A stretch of 6,652 nt of DNA from Spirochaetota bacterium (GTDB taxonomy: Bacteria; Spirochaetota; Brevinematia; DTOW01). Both the position numbers and the translations under genes were made by a program. Below, one piece after another: positions 1 through 5,487 of the stretch. The stretch spans positions 1 to 6,652 of the forward strand of contig JAPYWX010000086.1 in the NCBI GenBank assembly GCA_028276145.1, written 5' to 3'. Under the pieces are notes generated by a model that saw nothing but the letters and a program-made list of their open reading frames with translations, was not told the DNA's origin and did not search any database. The stretch's first letter is position 1. Each line of letters begins with the position of its first letter.

Positions 1-18
1 TTTTAACTTTTAAAAAGT

Positions 19-41
19 TAAGAGATTCATAGCCTCTCTTA
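19..41 (-). terminator. 7-bp hairpin, possible minus-strand terminator
   Basis: TAAGAGA (19-25) and TCTCTTA (35-41) are perfect inverted repeats around a 9-nt loop. Read on the minus strand the hairpin is followed by ACTTTTT, as expected of a weak intrinsic terminator. No intact minus-strand gene lies to its right before 1192, so it would serve only a lost gene or read-through. The motif resembles the stronger hairpin at 5461-5484, so it may instead be a copy of a dispersed intergenic hairpin. Confidence 0.3.
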
Positions 42-209
42 AAAATTGGAGCGAACCTACTTTTAAGAAAAATCCTCTCTCTTCCCTTTTGTGAAGCGGT
101 CTAGATGATGAAATTTTTGACATCCTCAAAAACACTATCGGAGGTTTGCTGCAACTTAGCTTCTATTGCGAAGGGTGCATCTAAAAAATTCAATTGCTTT
201 CAAAAACTC

Positions 210-239
210 TTGACAACTAGGAAAGTGAATGATTATAAG
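210..239 (+). promoter_or_regulatory. sigma-70-type promoter for the patatin-like gene
   Basis: A perfect -35 box TTGACA (210-215) is followed after 18 nt by TATAAG (234-239), which matches five of six -10 positions. An overlapping TTATAA at 233-238 would give a 17-nt spacer. Transcription should begin near 246, leaving an untranslated leader of about 85 nt before the ATG at 331. It is the best-matching promoter on the plus strand of the window. Confidence 0.65.
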
Positions 240-330
240 AGGGCGTGAGAACTCTTTTAGAAAAACTTAATCCACCAAAAAATTCAAATTCTACCAAGTT
301 CATCAAAATAACTAACCCAACAAACCTTAA

Positions 331-1188
331 ATGATTTATAATTCTTCACCTATGAAAATAGGTGTCAGCTTAGGAAGTGGCTCATTCAAGGGAATATGTC
401 ACCTTGGATTCATCAAAGCACTAGAAGAGGAAGATATAAAACCCGATGTCATAGCAGGTAGTAGCATCGGTGCCATAATGGGAGCACTCTGGGCATCCGG
501 CAAAAACTCAAACGAAATAATAAAAATCTTCAAGCAGATGGGAAGCAAAAACTTCCTAAAGTACATCTCTTTCTCTGTCTCAAGAAAAGGTATAATAGAA
601 CCTAAAATCGAAGAATTCCTCAAAGAACACATAGGAACAGAAAACTTCGATGACCTCAAAACAAAACTAATCGTTATGGCTACAGATATAACAAACGGGG
701 AAAGAATCAAAATAACCCAAGGCAGCGTATTCAAAGCAGTGAGAAAAAGTATATCAATACCAGGTATAATGAAACCAGTTATAGAAAATGACAATGTCAT
801 AATAGATGGCGGTGTCCTAGCACCACTACCACTAAAAGAACTCGCAGATGAAAAATGTACAGAAATATTCGCCTCATCATTAACACCAGAAGACCACAAA
901 AAAATATTACCAACAACATTCGAAAGAATAAGCAGAATGACAAGACAAAAATTAGAAGAAATATTCAAAATAGAAATAAGCGAACCTTCTCTAACAATCT
1001 ACAGCATACTCAAAAGGTCAATGATCCTCATGGATATAGAGCTAGAAAACTGGGAAATAAAATTTTACAAACCCAAAATCCTCGTAAGATACCCCATAGA
1101 AGAACTTGACATATCAGCACTAGATAGAATTGACGAATATGTAGAAATATCCTACAAGAAAACTAAAGAGTTACTTAAAAAACTCTAA
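331..1188 (+). CDS. patatin-like phospholipase / serine hydrolase (RssA/YchK-like group)
   Basis: Predicted acyl hydrolase with the Ser-Asp dyad of the patatin family, acting on phospholipids or other acyl esters. The true substrate cannot be told from sequence. In order there are a glycine-rich oxyanion loop GSGSFKG (residues 15-21, a variant of the usual GGGxxKG), the nucleophile elbow GSSIG with Ser45 (43-47), and the DGG motif with Asp159 (159-161) preceded by the typical SISIPGIMKPV stretch. At 285 residues it is close to the compact bacterial RssA type. No signal peptide or membrane helix is visible, so it is probably cytosolic or peripheral. Two starts are possible: ATG at 331, or ATG at 352, which gives a protein beginning MKIGVSLGSG and matches the usual family N-terminus better. 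Neither has a Shine-Dalgarno sequence. The stop is 3 nt from the stop of convergent panB. Confidence 0.88.
   Translation: MIYNSSPMKIGVSLGSGSFKGICHLGFIKALEEEDIKPDVIAGSSIGAIMGALWASGKNSNEIIKIFKQMGSKNFLKYISFSVSRKGIIEPKIEEFLKEHIGTENFDDLKTKLIVMATDITNGERIKITQGSVFKAVRKSISIPGIMKPVIENDNVIIDGGVLAPLPLKELADEKCTEIFASSLTPEDHKKILPTTFERISRMTRQKLEEIFKIEISEPSLTIYSILKRSMILMDIELENWEIKFYKPKILVRYPIEELDISALDRIDEYVEISYKKTKELLKKL
1167..1186 (-). terminator. possible weak terminator of the pan cluster inside the 3' end of the patatin-like gene
   Basis: AGAGTT (1167-1172) and AACTCT (1181-1186) form a 6-bp stem with an 8-nt loop. Read on the minus strand, just past the panB stop, it is followed by TTAGTTTTCTTG, a T-rich but imperfect tail. 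On the plus strand it is followed by A residues, so it would not terminate the patatin-like transcript. The stem is short and AT-rich. Confidence 0.3.
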
Positions 1189-1191
1189 AAC

Positions 1192-2034
1192 CTAGGAAAC
1201 TTTAAATTTCCTTATTATCTTCTCAAAATCAACTTCTTTCTTTAAGTGAAAAACATTTCCCTCACCCGGGAAAGTACCATTTTTCACATCACTGACATAC
1301 TCATTCACTGACGAAAATATAACCTCCGAAAGATTAGCGTACTTCTTCGTATGTTTCGGTGAAAAGTCCTTAAACCAACCAAGCATATCATTTATCACCA
1401 AAACTTGACCATCACAAAACCTACCCGAACCTATACCTATCGTAGGTATACTTAACTCTTCCGTTAACTTCTTAGCCACCTCCTCAGGTACCAACTCAAG
1501 AACCAAAGCTACCACACCTTCATTCTGAAGAGCAAAAGCATCCTCAAACAAATTTTCAATACTCTCCTCATCAACAGCCTGAAGCTTATACCCACCCGTT
1601 ACATTTATACTCTGCGGCGTCAATCCCAAATGCCCCATTACAGGTATATCAGCATCAACAATAGCCCTAACCTTGTCAATAACCCTCCTACCCCCCTCAA
1701 GCTTAACAATGTTAGCACCAGCTTTCAATAACCTACCAGCATTAAACACAGCATCCCTTGTTGATGCCTGATACGACAAGAAAGGTAAGTCAGAAACTAA
1801 TAATTTCTGCCCCTCCAACCCCCTATACACTGCCTCAGTATGAAAAACCATCTGCTCCATCTCAACTTGCAAAGTTGAAGGATATCCATAAATAACCATT
1901 CCCAAAGAATCCCCAACGAGGACAATGTCTATATCAGTATCCTTGATTATCTTAGCCGTTGAGTAGTCATAACACGTTATCATCGAAATCTTTGTTAAAC
2001 TTTTTGAATTAACAAGCTCTCTGACAGTTTTCAT
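1192..2034 (-). CDS. panB: 3-methyl-2-oxobutanoate hydroxymethyltransferase (ketopantoate hydroxymethyltransferase)
   Basis: Transfers a hydroxymethyl group from 5,10-methylenetetrahydrofolate to alpha-ketoisovalerate to give ketopantoate, the first committed step of pantothenate synthesis; cytosolic TIM-barrel enzyme. The 280-residue length and motifs fit the family end to end: VGDSLGM with metal ligand Asp42, SDLPF with Asp82, KLEGG with Glu113, HLGLTPQS (135-142), catalytic Glu180 in LVLELVP, GIGSG (200-204), and the C-terminal FPGEGNVFH segment. Roles of these residues are taken by matching to E. coli PanB (Asp45, Asp84, Glu114, Glu181). It starts 7 nt after the panD stop with no clear ribosome binding site, suggesting translational coupling. 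It is the last gene of the minus-strand cluster. panC is absent from the cluster, unlike the common panBCD arrangement. Confidence 0.97.
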   Translation of the reverse strand: MKTVRELVNSKSLTKISMITCYDYSTAKIIKDTDIDIVLVGDSLGMVIYGYPSTLQVEMEQMVFHTEAVYRGLEGQKLLVSDLPFLSYQASTRDAVFNAGRLLKAGANIVKLEGGRRVIDKVRAIVDADIPVMGHLGLTPQSINVTGGYKLQAVDEESIENLFEDAFALQNEGVVALVLELVPEEVAKKLTEELSIPTIGIGSGRFCDGQVLVINDMLGWFKDFSPKHTKKYANLSEVIFSSVNEYVSDVKNGTFPGEGNVFHLKKEVDFEKIIRKFKVS

Positions 2035-2041
2035 AACGTAT

Positions 2042-2389
2042 TTACTTTAATTTTGGAACATTGTTACTATCAAGTATAACTATTCTAGGACTAACTTTCT
2101 CATCAGGAGAAACAAAACAAAAAGAGGCAATTATAACCTTATCACCTCTGTGAGCTAACCTAGCAGCAGCACCATTTATCGTTATTCTTCTACTACCCCG
2201 AGGCTCAAGTATAACATAAGTTTCAAACCTCTCACCATTACTTACATTCCAAACATGCACCTTCTCAAACTCCCTAAGCCCCGCTAGTTCTACTATCTCT
2301 TCGTCTATACCTATACTACCCTCATAATCAATAAAAGTATCAGTAACAGTAGCATTATGTATCTTTGACTTAAGAACTTCAATCAACAT
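2042..2389 (-). CDS. panD: aspartate 1-decarboxylase precursor
   Basis: Decarboxylates L-aspartate to beta-alanine, the second half of pantothenate. The 115-residue sequence aligns along its length with bacterial PanD: Lys9 and HNATVT near the N-terminus, the self-cleavage site YEGS with Gly24-Ser25 (Ser25 becomes the pyruvoyl cofactor), WNVSNGERFETY, the RGSRRITINGAAA block with Arg54-equivalent chemistry, and RGDKVIIASF. It is slightly shorter at the C-terminus than the E. coli enzyme, which is normal for the family. Only 9 nt separate it from the stop of the small membrane-protein gene, and those carry just a weak AGGG element next to the ATG. It lies between that gene and panB, which it precedes by 7 nt, so the three are almost certainly co-transcribed. 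Confidence 0.96.
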   Translation of the reverse strand: MLIEVLKSKIHNATVTDTFIDYEGSIGIDEEIVELAGLREFEKVHVWNVSNGERFETYVILEPRGSRRITINGAAARLAHRGDKVIIASFCFVSPDEKVSPRIVILDSNNVPKLK

Positions 2390-2398
2390 GCCCTATCT

Positions 2399-2593
2399 TC
2401 ATTCTTCCAAGTTCACAGCTAAGCCCCAAAAAATACTAATAACTCCTAAAATAAGAAGAGAAGAAGCAATAAGCCCAGGTATACCATGATAGTTAGAACC
2501 AACGAGAGCCAAGAAAATAAGCCCAAACAGAAGTAACCCAACACCTATGCCCGTTATTTTCCAATTTAGGCTATCCTTTTTTCTCTTGCTCAT
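2399..2593 (-). CDS. small two-helix membrane protein, first gene of the pan cluster
   Basis: Unrecognised 64-residue protein. Two hydrophobic segments are clear, about residues 13-32 and 38-60, joined by a short loop (SNYHGIP). The N-terminus carries a KRKK cluster and the C-terminus ends NLEE, so by the positive-inside rule both ends should face the cytoplasm as a helical hairpin. The start is well supported: AGAGGT (2606-2601) lies 7 nt upstream of the ATG, and a promoter lies just beyond. It ends 9 nt before panD, so it shares that transcript. The function is unknown. A role connected with pantothenate synthesis or transport is only suggested by position; 64 residues is too small for a known pantothenate carrier. 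Reality of the gene is supported by its ribosome binding site, tight spacing and membrane-protein composition. Confidence 0.75.
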   Translation of the reverse strand: MSKRKKDSLNWKITGIGVGLLLFGLIFLALVGSNYHGIPGLIASSLLILGVISIFWGLAVNLEE

Positions 2594-2600
2594 AAATTTT

Positions 2601-2606
2601 ACCTCT
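2601..2606 (-). promoter_or_regulatory. ribosome binding site of the small membrane-protein gene
   Basis: On the minus strand AGAGGT is followed by seven A/T bases and the ATG at 2593-2591. It is the only clear Shine-Dalgarno site in the three-gene pan cluster, which argues that translation of panD and panB relies partly on coupling from the first gene. Confidence 0.6.
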
Positions 2607-2619
2607 TATGTAGGTTTTC

Positions 2620-2633
2620 AACATTATAATGTT
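2620..2633. promoter_or_regulatory. perfect 14-bp palindrome over the pan promoter, candidate operator
   Basis: AACATTATAATGTT is a perfect palindrome centred between 2626 and 2627. It contains the whole predicted -10 box of the pan-cluster promoter, where a bound dimeric repressor would block polymerase. Its core TTATAA recalls boxes bound by Fur/PerR-type regulators, but the match is too short to name a regulator. AT-rich palindromes can also occur by chance. Confidence 0.35.
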
Positions 2634-2652
2634 AATAAAAACCTAAATTCAA
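2623..2652 (-). promoter_or_regulatory. promoter of the membrane protein-panD-panB cluster
   Basis: On the minus strand TTGAAT (2652-2647, four of six -35 positions) is followed after 18 nt by a perfect TATAAT (2628-2623). Transcription should begin near 2616, giving a leader of about 22 nt that holds the AGAGGT ribosome binding site. A less likely alternative pairs TTGACT a few bases upstream with TAACAT. The upstream CoADR terminator sits immediately before it, supporting a separate transcription unit. Confidence 0.6.
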
Positions 2653-2669
2653 GTCAACGAAGAGAATAA

Positions 2670-2689
2670 AAGGTGCCTTTCGGCACCTT
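2670..2689 (-). terminator. intrinsic terminator of the CoA-disulfide reductase fusion gene
   Basis: Read on minus, AAGGTGCC and GGCACCTT form a perfect 8-bp stem closed by a GAAA tetraloop, followed by TTATTCTCTT. With the two T residues at the stem end this gives a TTTTATT tail. The stem begins 8 nt after the stop codon at 2698. This is the strongest terminator in the window and separates the fusion gene from the pan promoter. Confidence 0.85.
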
Positions 2690-2697
2690 GTAAAAAA

Positions 2698-5157
2698 TTA
2701 TATAAACAAGTTTATATTCGACTCACTAGCAGCTGATATATAAGTAGCAACACCACCAACTTCTATACCATCTATAAGCTCTTCCTTCTTGATACCCATA
2801 ACATCCATTGACATCTGGCAAGCAACAATCTTAACACCTTTCTCCATAGCAGCCTTCATAAGTTCTTCAAGAGAAGCAATATTTTTCTTCCTCATAATCC
2901 ACCTTATCATCTTCGGACCTATACCGAACATGTTCATCTTTGATAACTTGAGCTCACTAGTACCTTTCGGTAGCATAACACCAAACATTTTTGATATCAA
3001 ATCCTTCTTAACCTTAACCTTGCTATCTTTCTTTAGTGCATTCAATCCCCAGAAAGTGAAGAACATCGTAACTTTCTTACCAGCGGCGAGAGCACCATTA
3101 GCCAAAACAAACGAGGCTATTAACTTATCCAAGTCATCGTCAAACACAATGAAAGTAGCACTATCAGCCCCAACAACACTCCTAACCCCTTGCTTAGTTC
3201 CTTTTTCTATAACCGCTGTAATTACTCCTTTATCCATTTTCAAGTCAATAAGCCTGTTACCCGTAACATCAGCCCAAGCCTTAACATCGTTCATAAACCC
3301 TGGGTCACTAGCTTTAACTATCACCCTAGAACCAACCGGAAGAGTATCTATTTTTTCCTTTAGCTTCATTATCGGTCCTGGACACTGCAATCCGCAAGCA
3401 TCAACTTCCACTTCTAAAGCAGCACTTACCACCGGTGCTCTCTCTTTAGTAACCAAATCAGCTAAATCAACTCTATACCCTTCAAATATATCTTCATTGC
3501 CCTGCTTCTGGGTAACAACCTCGTACATCTTATAACCACCACTCAAGTTATAAACTTCGTTAAAGCCATTTTGGTAAAGTACCCTACAAGCTACATAACC
3601 TCTCAAACCAACACTACAGTAAACAATGATTTTCTTGTCTTTTGGTATCTTACCTAAGTTCTGCCTTATCTCATCAACAGGAATATTAACAGCCCCCTCA
3701 ATGTGTCCAAGATCATATTCATCCTTAGTCCTCACATCAAGAATGAAAATATTCTCTCTGTCAAGACTCAGAAACTCTTCAACAGAAATAACCTTAACCA
3801 ACCCCTTAAGCACATTTTCAGCAACATAACCAGCCATATTGACAGGGTCCTTAGCGGATGAGTAAGGTGGAGCATAAGCATGGTCCAGCTCAGTAAGGTC
3901 ATAAACCGTCATACCAGCATTCATGGCAGTAGCAAGAACATCAATTCTTTTATCCACCCCATCATAACCTATTATCTGAGCACCTAGTATTTTACCATCA
4001 GTTGGCGAGAATGTTAATTTCAAGCTCATAGGTAAAGCACCAGGATAATAACCTGCATGATGAGATGGATGAATTATTATACTCTTAAACGGTATTCCCT
4101 CTCTCTTCAACATCTTCTCAGTTGCACCAGCAACTGCCACAGTAATATCAAAAACCTTGGCAATAGCAACACCTATCGTACCTTTGTACTTTCTAACATT
4201 ACCGAAAACAACATTATCAGCAACTATTCTACCTTGAAGATTAGCGGGCCAAGCCAAAGGTAAAGGCACTTTCTTACCAATTATAGGATTATAAACCTCA
4301 ATAACATCACCTATGGCATATATATCAGGATCCGAAGTCTGTAAATACTCATTGACAACTATATGCCCCCTCTCACCTAATTCCAAGCCAGCTTCCTTAG
4401 CTAACTTGCTCTCAGGCCTGACACCAATTGACAAAATAACCATATCAACGACTATCTTCCTACCACTATTCAAGTTAACAGCAATCTTACCATCACCAGC
4501 AGACTCAAAACTACTCACACCGTCCTTTAAATAAAACTCAACATTCTTCGTTTTTAGATGCTGATGTATCAGTGTAGCCATATCATAGTCCAATACTCCC
4601 ATCATCTGCTCCAAAGCCTCAACTATAGTCACTAATATCCCCCTATTGTGCAAGTTCTCAGCCATCTCAAGCCCTATAAAACCAGCACCAACAATCAACG
4701 CTCTTCTAGGTTTCTTCGTATCAACAAAATTTCTTATCCTGTCAGTGTCAGCAACATCCCTCAAAGTAAAAATATTTTCCAAATCTATACCGGGAATTGG
4801 GGGCTTAACAGGCGTAGCACCCGGCGACAAAATAAGCTTATCATACTTCTCCCTATACTCCTTCCCAGTAGACAAATCCCTAACTATAACCTCTTTGTTC
4901 TTCCTGTCTATCCCTATAACTTCACTCTTAACCCTCACATCAACATTAAACCTCTTTCTGAACCCCTCAACCGTCTGAACCAAAAGATTTGACCTCTCCT
5001 TTATTACATCACCAATGTAATACGGCAATCCACAATTCGCATAAGATATGTACTCGCCCCTCTCAAAAACTATTATTTCAGCATCCTCAGCTATCCTCCT
5101 AAGCCTAGCAGCAGCCGACATACCCCCAGCAACACCACCAACAATTATATACCTCAT
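2698..5157 (-). CDS. four-module sulfur protein: CoA-disulfide reductase / rhodanese / TusA / DsrE-like
   Basis: Predicted cytosolic FAD- and NAD(P)H-dependent reductase of CoA disulfide, CoA persulfide or polysulfide with appended sulfur-carrier domains. Residues 1-450 are the flavoprotein: FAD loop GGVAGG (7-12), single redox Cys42 in SYANCGLPYY as in CoA-disulfide reductases, NAD loop GAGFIG (157-162), second FAD motif YAIGD (280-284), and C-terminal Tyr370 and Tyr428, whose 58-residue spacing matches the CoADR catalytic tyrosines. Residues ~455-550 are a rhodanese with Cys514 in CSVGLR. Residues ~580-652 are TusA-like, CGLQCPGP with Cys592 and an extra Cys588. Residues ~660-819 are DsrE-like, with conserved Cys780 in ACQMSMDVMG. 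Known CoADR-rhodanese proteins end near residue 550, so the last two modules are an extension. The start is firm: TAAGGAGGT lies 3 nt before the ATG. It has its own terminator at 2670-2689. Confidence 0.93.
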   Translation of the reverse strand: MRYIIVGGVAGGMSAAARLRRIAEDAEIIVFERGEYISYANCGLPYYIGDVIKERSNLLVQTVEGFRKRFNVDVRVKSEVIGIDRKNKEVIVRDLSTGKEYREKYDKLILSPGATPVKPPIPGIDLENIFTLRDVADTDRIRNFVDTKKPRRALIVGAGFIGLEMAENLHNRGILVTIVEALEQMMGVLDYDMATLIHQHLKTKNVEFYLKDGVSSFESAGDGKIAVNLNSGRKIVVDMVILSIGVRPESKLAKEAGLELGERGHIVVNEYLQTSDPDIYAIGDVIEVYNPIIGKKVPLPLAWPANLQGRIVADNVVFGNVRKYKGTIGVAIAKVFDITVAVAGATEKMLKREGIPFKSIIIHPSHHAGYYPGALPMSLKLTFSPTDGKILGAQIIGYDGVDKRIDVLATAMNAGMTVYDLTELDHAYAPPYSSAKDPVNMAGYVAENVLKGLVKVISVEEFLSLDRENIFILDVRTKDEYDLGHIEGAVNIPVDEIRQNLGKIPKDKKIIVYCSVGLRGYVACRVLYQNGFNEVYNLSGGYKMYEVVTQKQGNEDIFEGYRVDLADLVTKERAPVVSAALEVEVDACGLQCPGPIMKLKEKIDTLPVGSRVIVKASDPGFMNDVKAWADVTGNRLIDLKMDKGVITAVIEKGTKQGVRSVVGADSATFIVFDDDLDKLIASFVLANGALAAGKKVTMFFTFWGLNALKKDSKVKVKKDLISKMFGVMLPKGTSELKLSKMNMFGIGPKMIRWIMRKKNIASLEELMKAAMEKGVKIVACQMSMDVMGIKKEELIDGIEVGGVATYISAASESNINLFI

Positions 5158-5160
5158 ATT

Positions 5161-5169
5161 ACCTCCTTA
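5161..5169 (-). promoter_or_regulatory. strong ribosome binding site of the fusion gene
   Basis: On minus, TAAGGAGGT is a nine-base match to the 16S anti-Shine-Dalgarno sequence and is followed by AAT and the ATG at 5157-5155. The spacing is slightly short. No other gene in the window has a site this strong, which suggests high expression of the fusion protein. Confidence 0.8.
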
Positions 5170-5178
5170 CCCTATACC

Positions 5179-5184
5179 AGTATA
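5179..5184 (-). promoter_or_regulatory. possible -10 element for the fusion gene
   Basis: TATACT on the minus strand (5184-5179) would start transcription near 5172, just upstream of the ribosome binding site, giving a leader of roughly 14 nt. I find no good -35 box at the right distance (GTGATT is the nearest, three of six), so this is a weak call. Several other A/T hexamers nearby could serve. Confidence 0.3.
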
Positions 5185-5263
5185 TAACAAATTTAAATAT
5201 AATCACCTCGTAAAAACAAAAAAAATTTAATTCCTATTTAACTAGTAAAGTTTTTTTATTCTC

Positions 5264-5284
5264 GCAGGTGCCTTCAGCACCTGC
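5264..5284. repeat. 8-bp GC-rich inverted repeat (hairpin)
   Basis: GCAGGTGC (5264-5271) and GCACCTGC (5277-5284) are perfect inverted repeats around the 5-nt loop CTTCA. On plus it is preceded by TTTTTTTATTCTC but followed by CTATAAACA, and on minus it is followed by A residues, so neither strand shows a downstream T tract and I do not call it a terminator. Its AGGTGCC...GCACCT core is shared with the terminator at 2670-2689. Confidence 0.55.
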
Positions 5285-5329
5285 CTATAAACACTTAAAG
5301 GTGCTTATAGCAAATTTTTAATTAAGTTT

Positions 5330-5358
5330 TTGACTTTTAACTATTAGAACTTCTTAAT
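5330..5358 (+). promoter_or_regulatory. possible promoter reading into the G-rich repeat units
   Basis: TTGACT (5330-5335, five of six) is followed after 17 nt by CTTAAT (5353-5358, four of six). If used, RNA would begin near 5365, inside or just after the first G-rich run, and pass through both repeat units toward pabB. In DNA this AT-rich such partial matches are frequent, so this is only a candidate. Confidence 0.2.
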
Positions 5359-5421
5359 AGGGTGGGTAGGCGGGATTACTAAAAGTAATTTGCTTCTTAA
5401 CACCTTCCTAGTTAGGTGCTT
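5352..5421 (+). repeat. G-rich/hairpin repeat unit 1
   Basis: First copy of a ~70-nt unit: TCTTAA, then the G-rich run GGGTGGGTAGGCGGG (5360-5374), then TACTAAAA (5377-5384), then a hairpin-forming 3' part. CACCT (5401-5405) can pair with AGGTG (5414-5418) around an 8-nt loop that starts TCCTA. The second copy begins 136 nt downstream and aligns along the whole length with small indels and substitutions. The G-rich run here has one two-G tract, so a quadruplex would be weaker than in unit 2. Confidence 0.6.
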
Positions 5422-5430
5422 CATAGCACC
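5415..5430 (+). repeat. 6-bp hairpin that competes with the unit 1 stem
   Basis: GGTGCT (5415-5420) and AGCACC (5425-5430) pair around TCAT. The strand GGTGCT is also the 3' arm of the upstream CACCT/AGGTG stem, so only one of the two helices can form at a time. A further short TGCT-TAAT-AGCA hairpin follows at 5434-5445. Confidence 0.5.
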
Positions 5431-5460
5431 CTGTGCTTAATAGCATTTCTTTATTAGGGT

Positions 5461-5484
5461 TAAGGGAGGCTAATGCCTCCCTTA
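5461..5484. repeat. perfect 10-bp inverted repeat between the two units
   Basis: TAAGGGAGGC (5461-5470) and GCCTCCCTTA (5475-5484) pair perfectly around the 4-nt loop TAAT. It is the most stable hairpin in the window outside the terminator. Neither strand has a T tract after it, so termination is unlikely. It shares the flank GTTAAG(A/G)GA and the arm GCCTC(T/C)CTTA with the hairpin at 19-41. Confidence 0.65.
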
Positions 5485-5487
5485 GAA

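Larger units (their letters stand above)
1..330. other. gene-free leader region upstream of the patatin-like gene
   Basis: No intact reading frame of convincing length lies here and no tRNA or known riboswitch pattern is recognisable. Visible contents are an AT-rich palindrome (3-21), a 7-bp hairpin (19-41), a possible decayed minus-strand coding remnant (about 101-303) and a strong promoter (210-239) pointing at the next gene. A weak long-range pairing of TAGATG (102-107) with CATCTA (178-183) could close a structured domain, but the inside has only 4-bp helices, so I do not call an RNA gene. Confidence 0.6.

Noticed and set aside
41..209. Structured RNA gene or riboswitch upstream of the patatin-like gene
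   Set aside because: It lies upstream of the strong promoter at 210-239, so it would not be in that mRNA, and the helices found are only 4-6 bp.
399..968. Minus-strand open frame of 189 codons inside the patatin-like gene
   Set aside because: The plus frame has all catalytic motifs of a known family; the antisense frame has no family signal or ribosome binding site and is a by-product of codon bias.
1256..1273. TTTCCC/GGGAAA hairpin followed by a T5 run as terminator for the patatin-like gene
   Set aside because: It lies in the conserved FPGEG codons of panB and the T tract starts 6 nt after the stem, too far for a typical intrinsic terminator.
2789..3535. Plus-strand open frame of 248 codons opposite the TusA/DsrE part of the fusion protein
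   Set aside because: It is antisense to a continuous, well-conserved multidomain protein; its composition (Ser, Thr, Ile, Leu) is that expected from reverse translation of the opposite frame.
2698..5157. NADH oxidase or nitrite reductase assignment for the flavoprotein part
   Set aside because: The single Cys in SYANCGLPYY is shared with NADH oxidases, but the Tyr370/Tyr428 pair and the attached rhodanese point to the CoA-disulfide reductase group.
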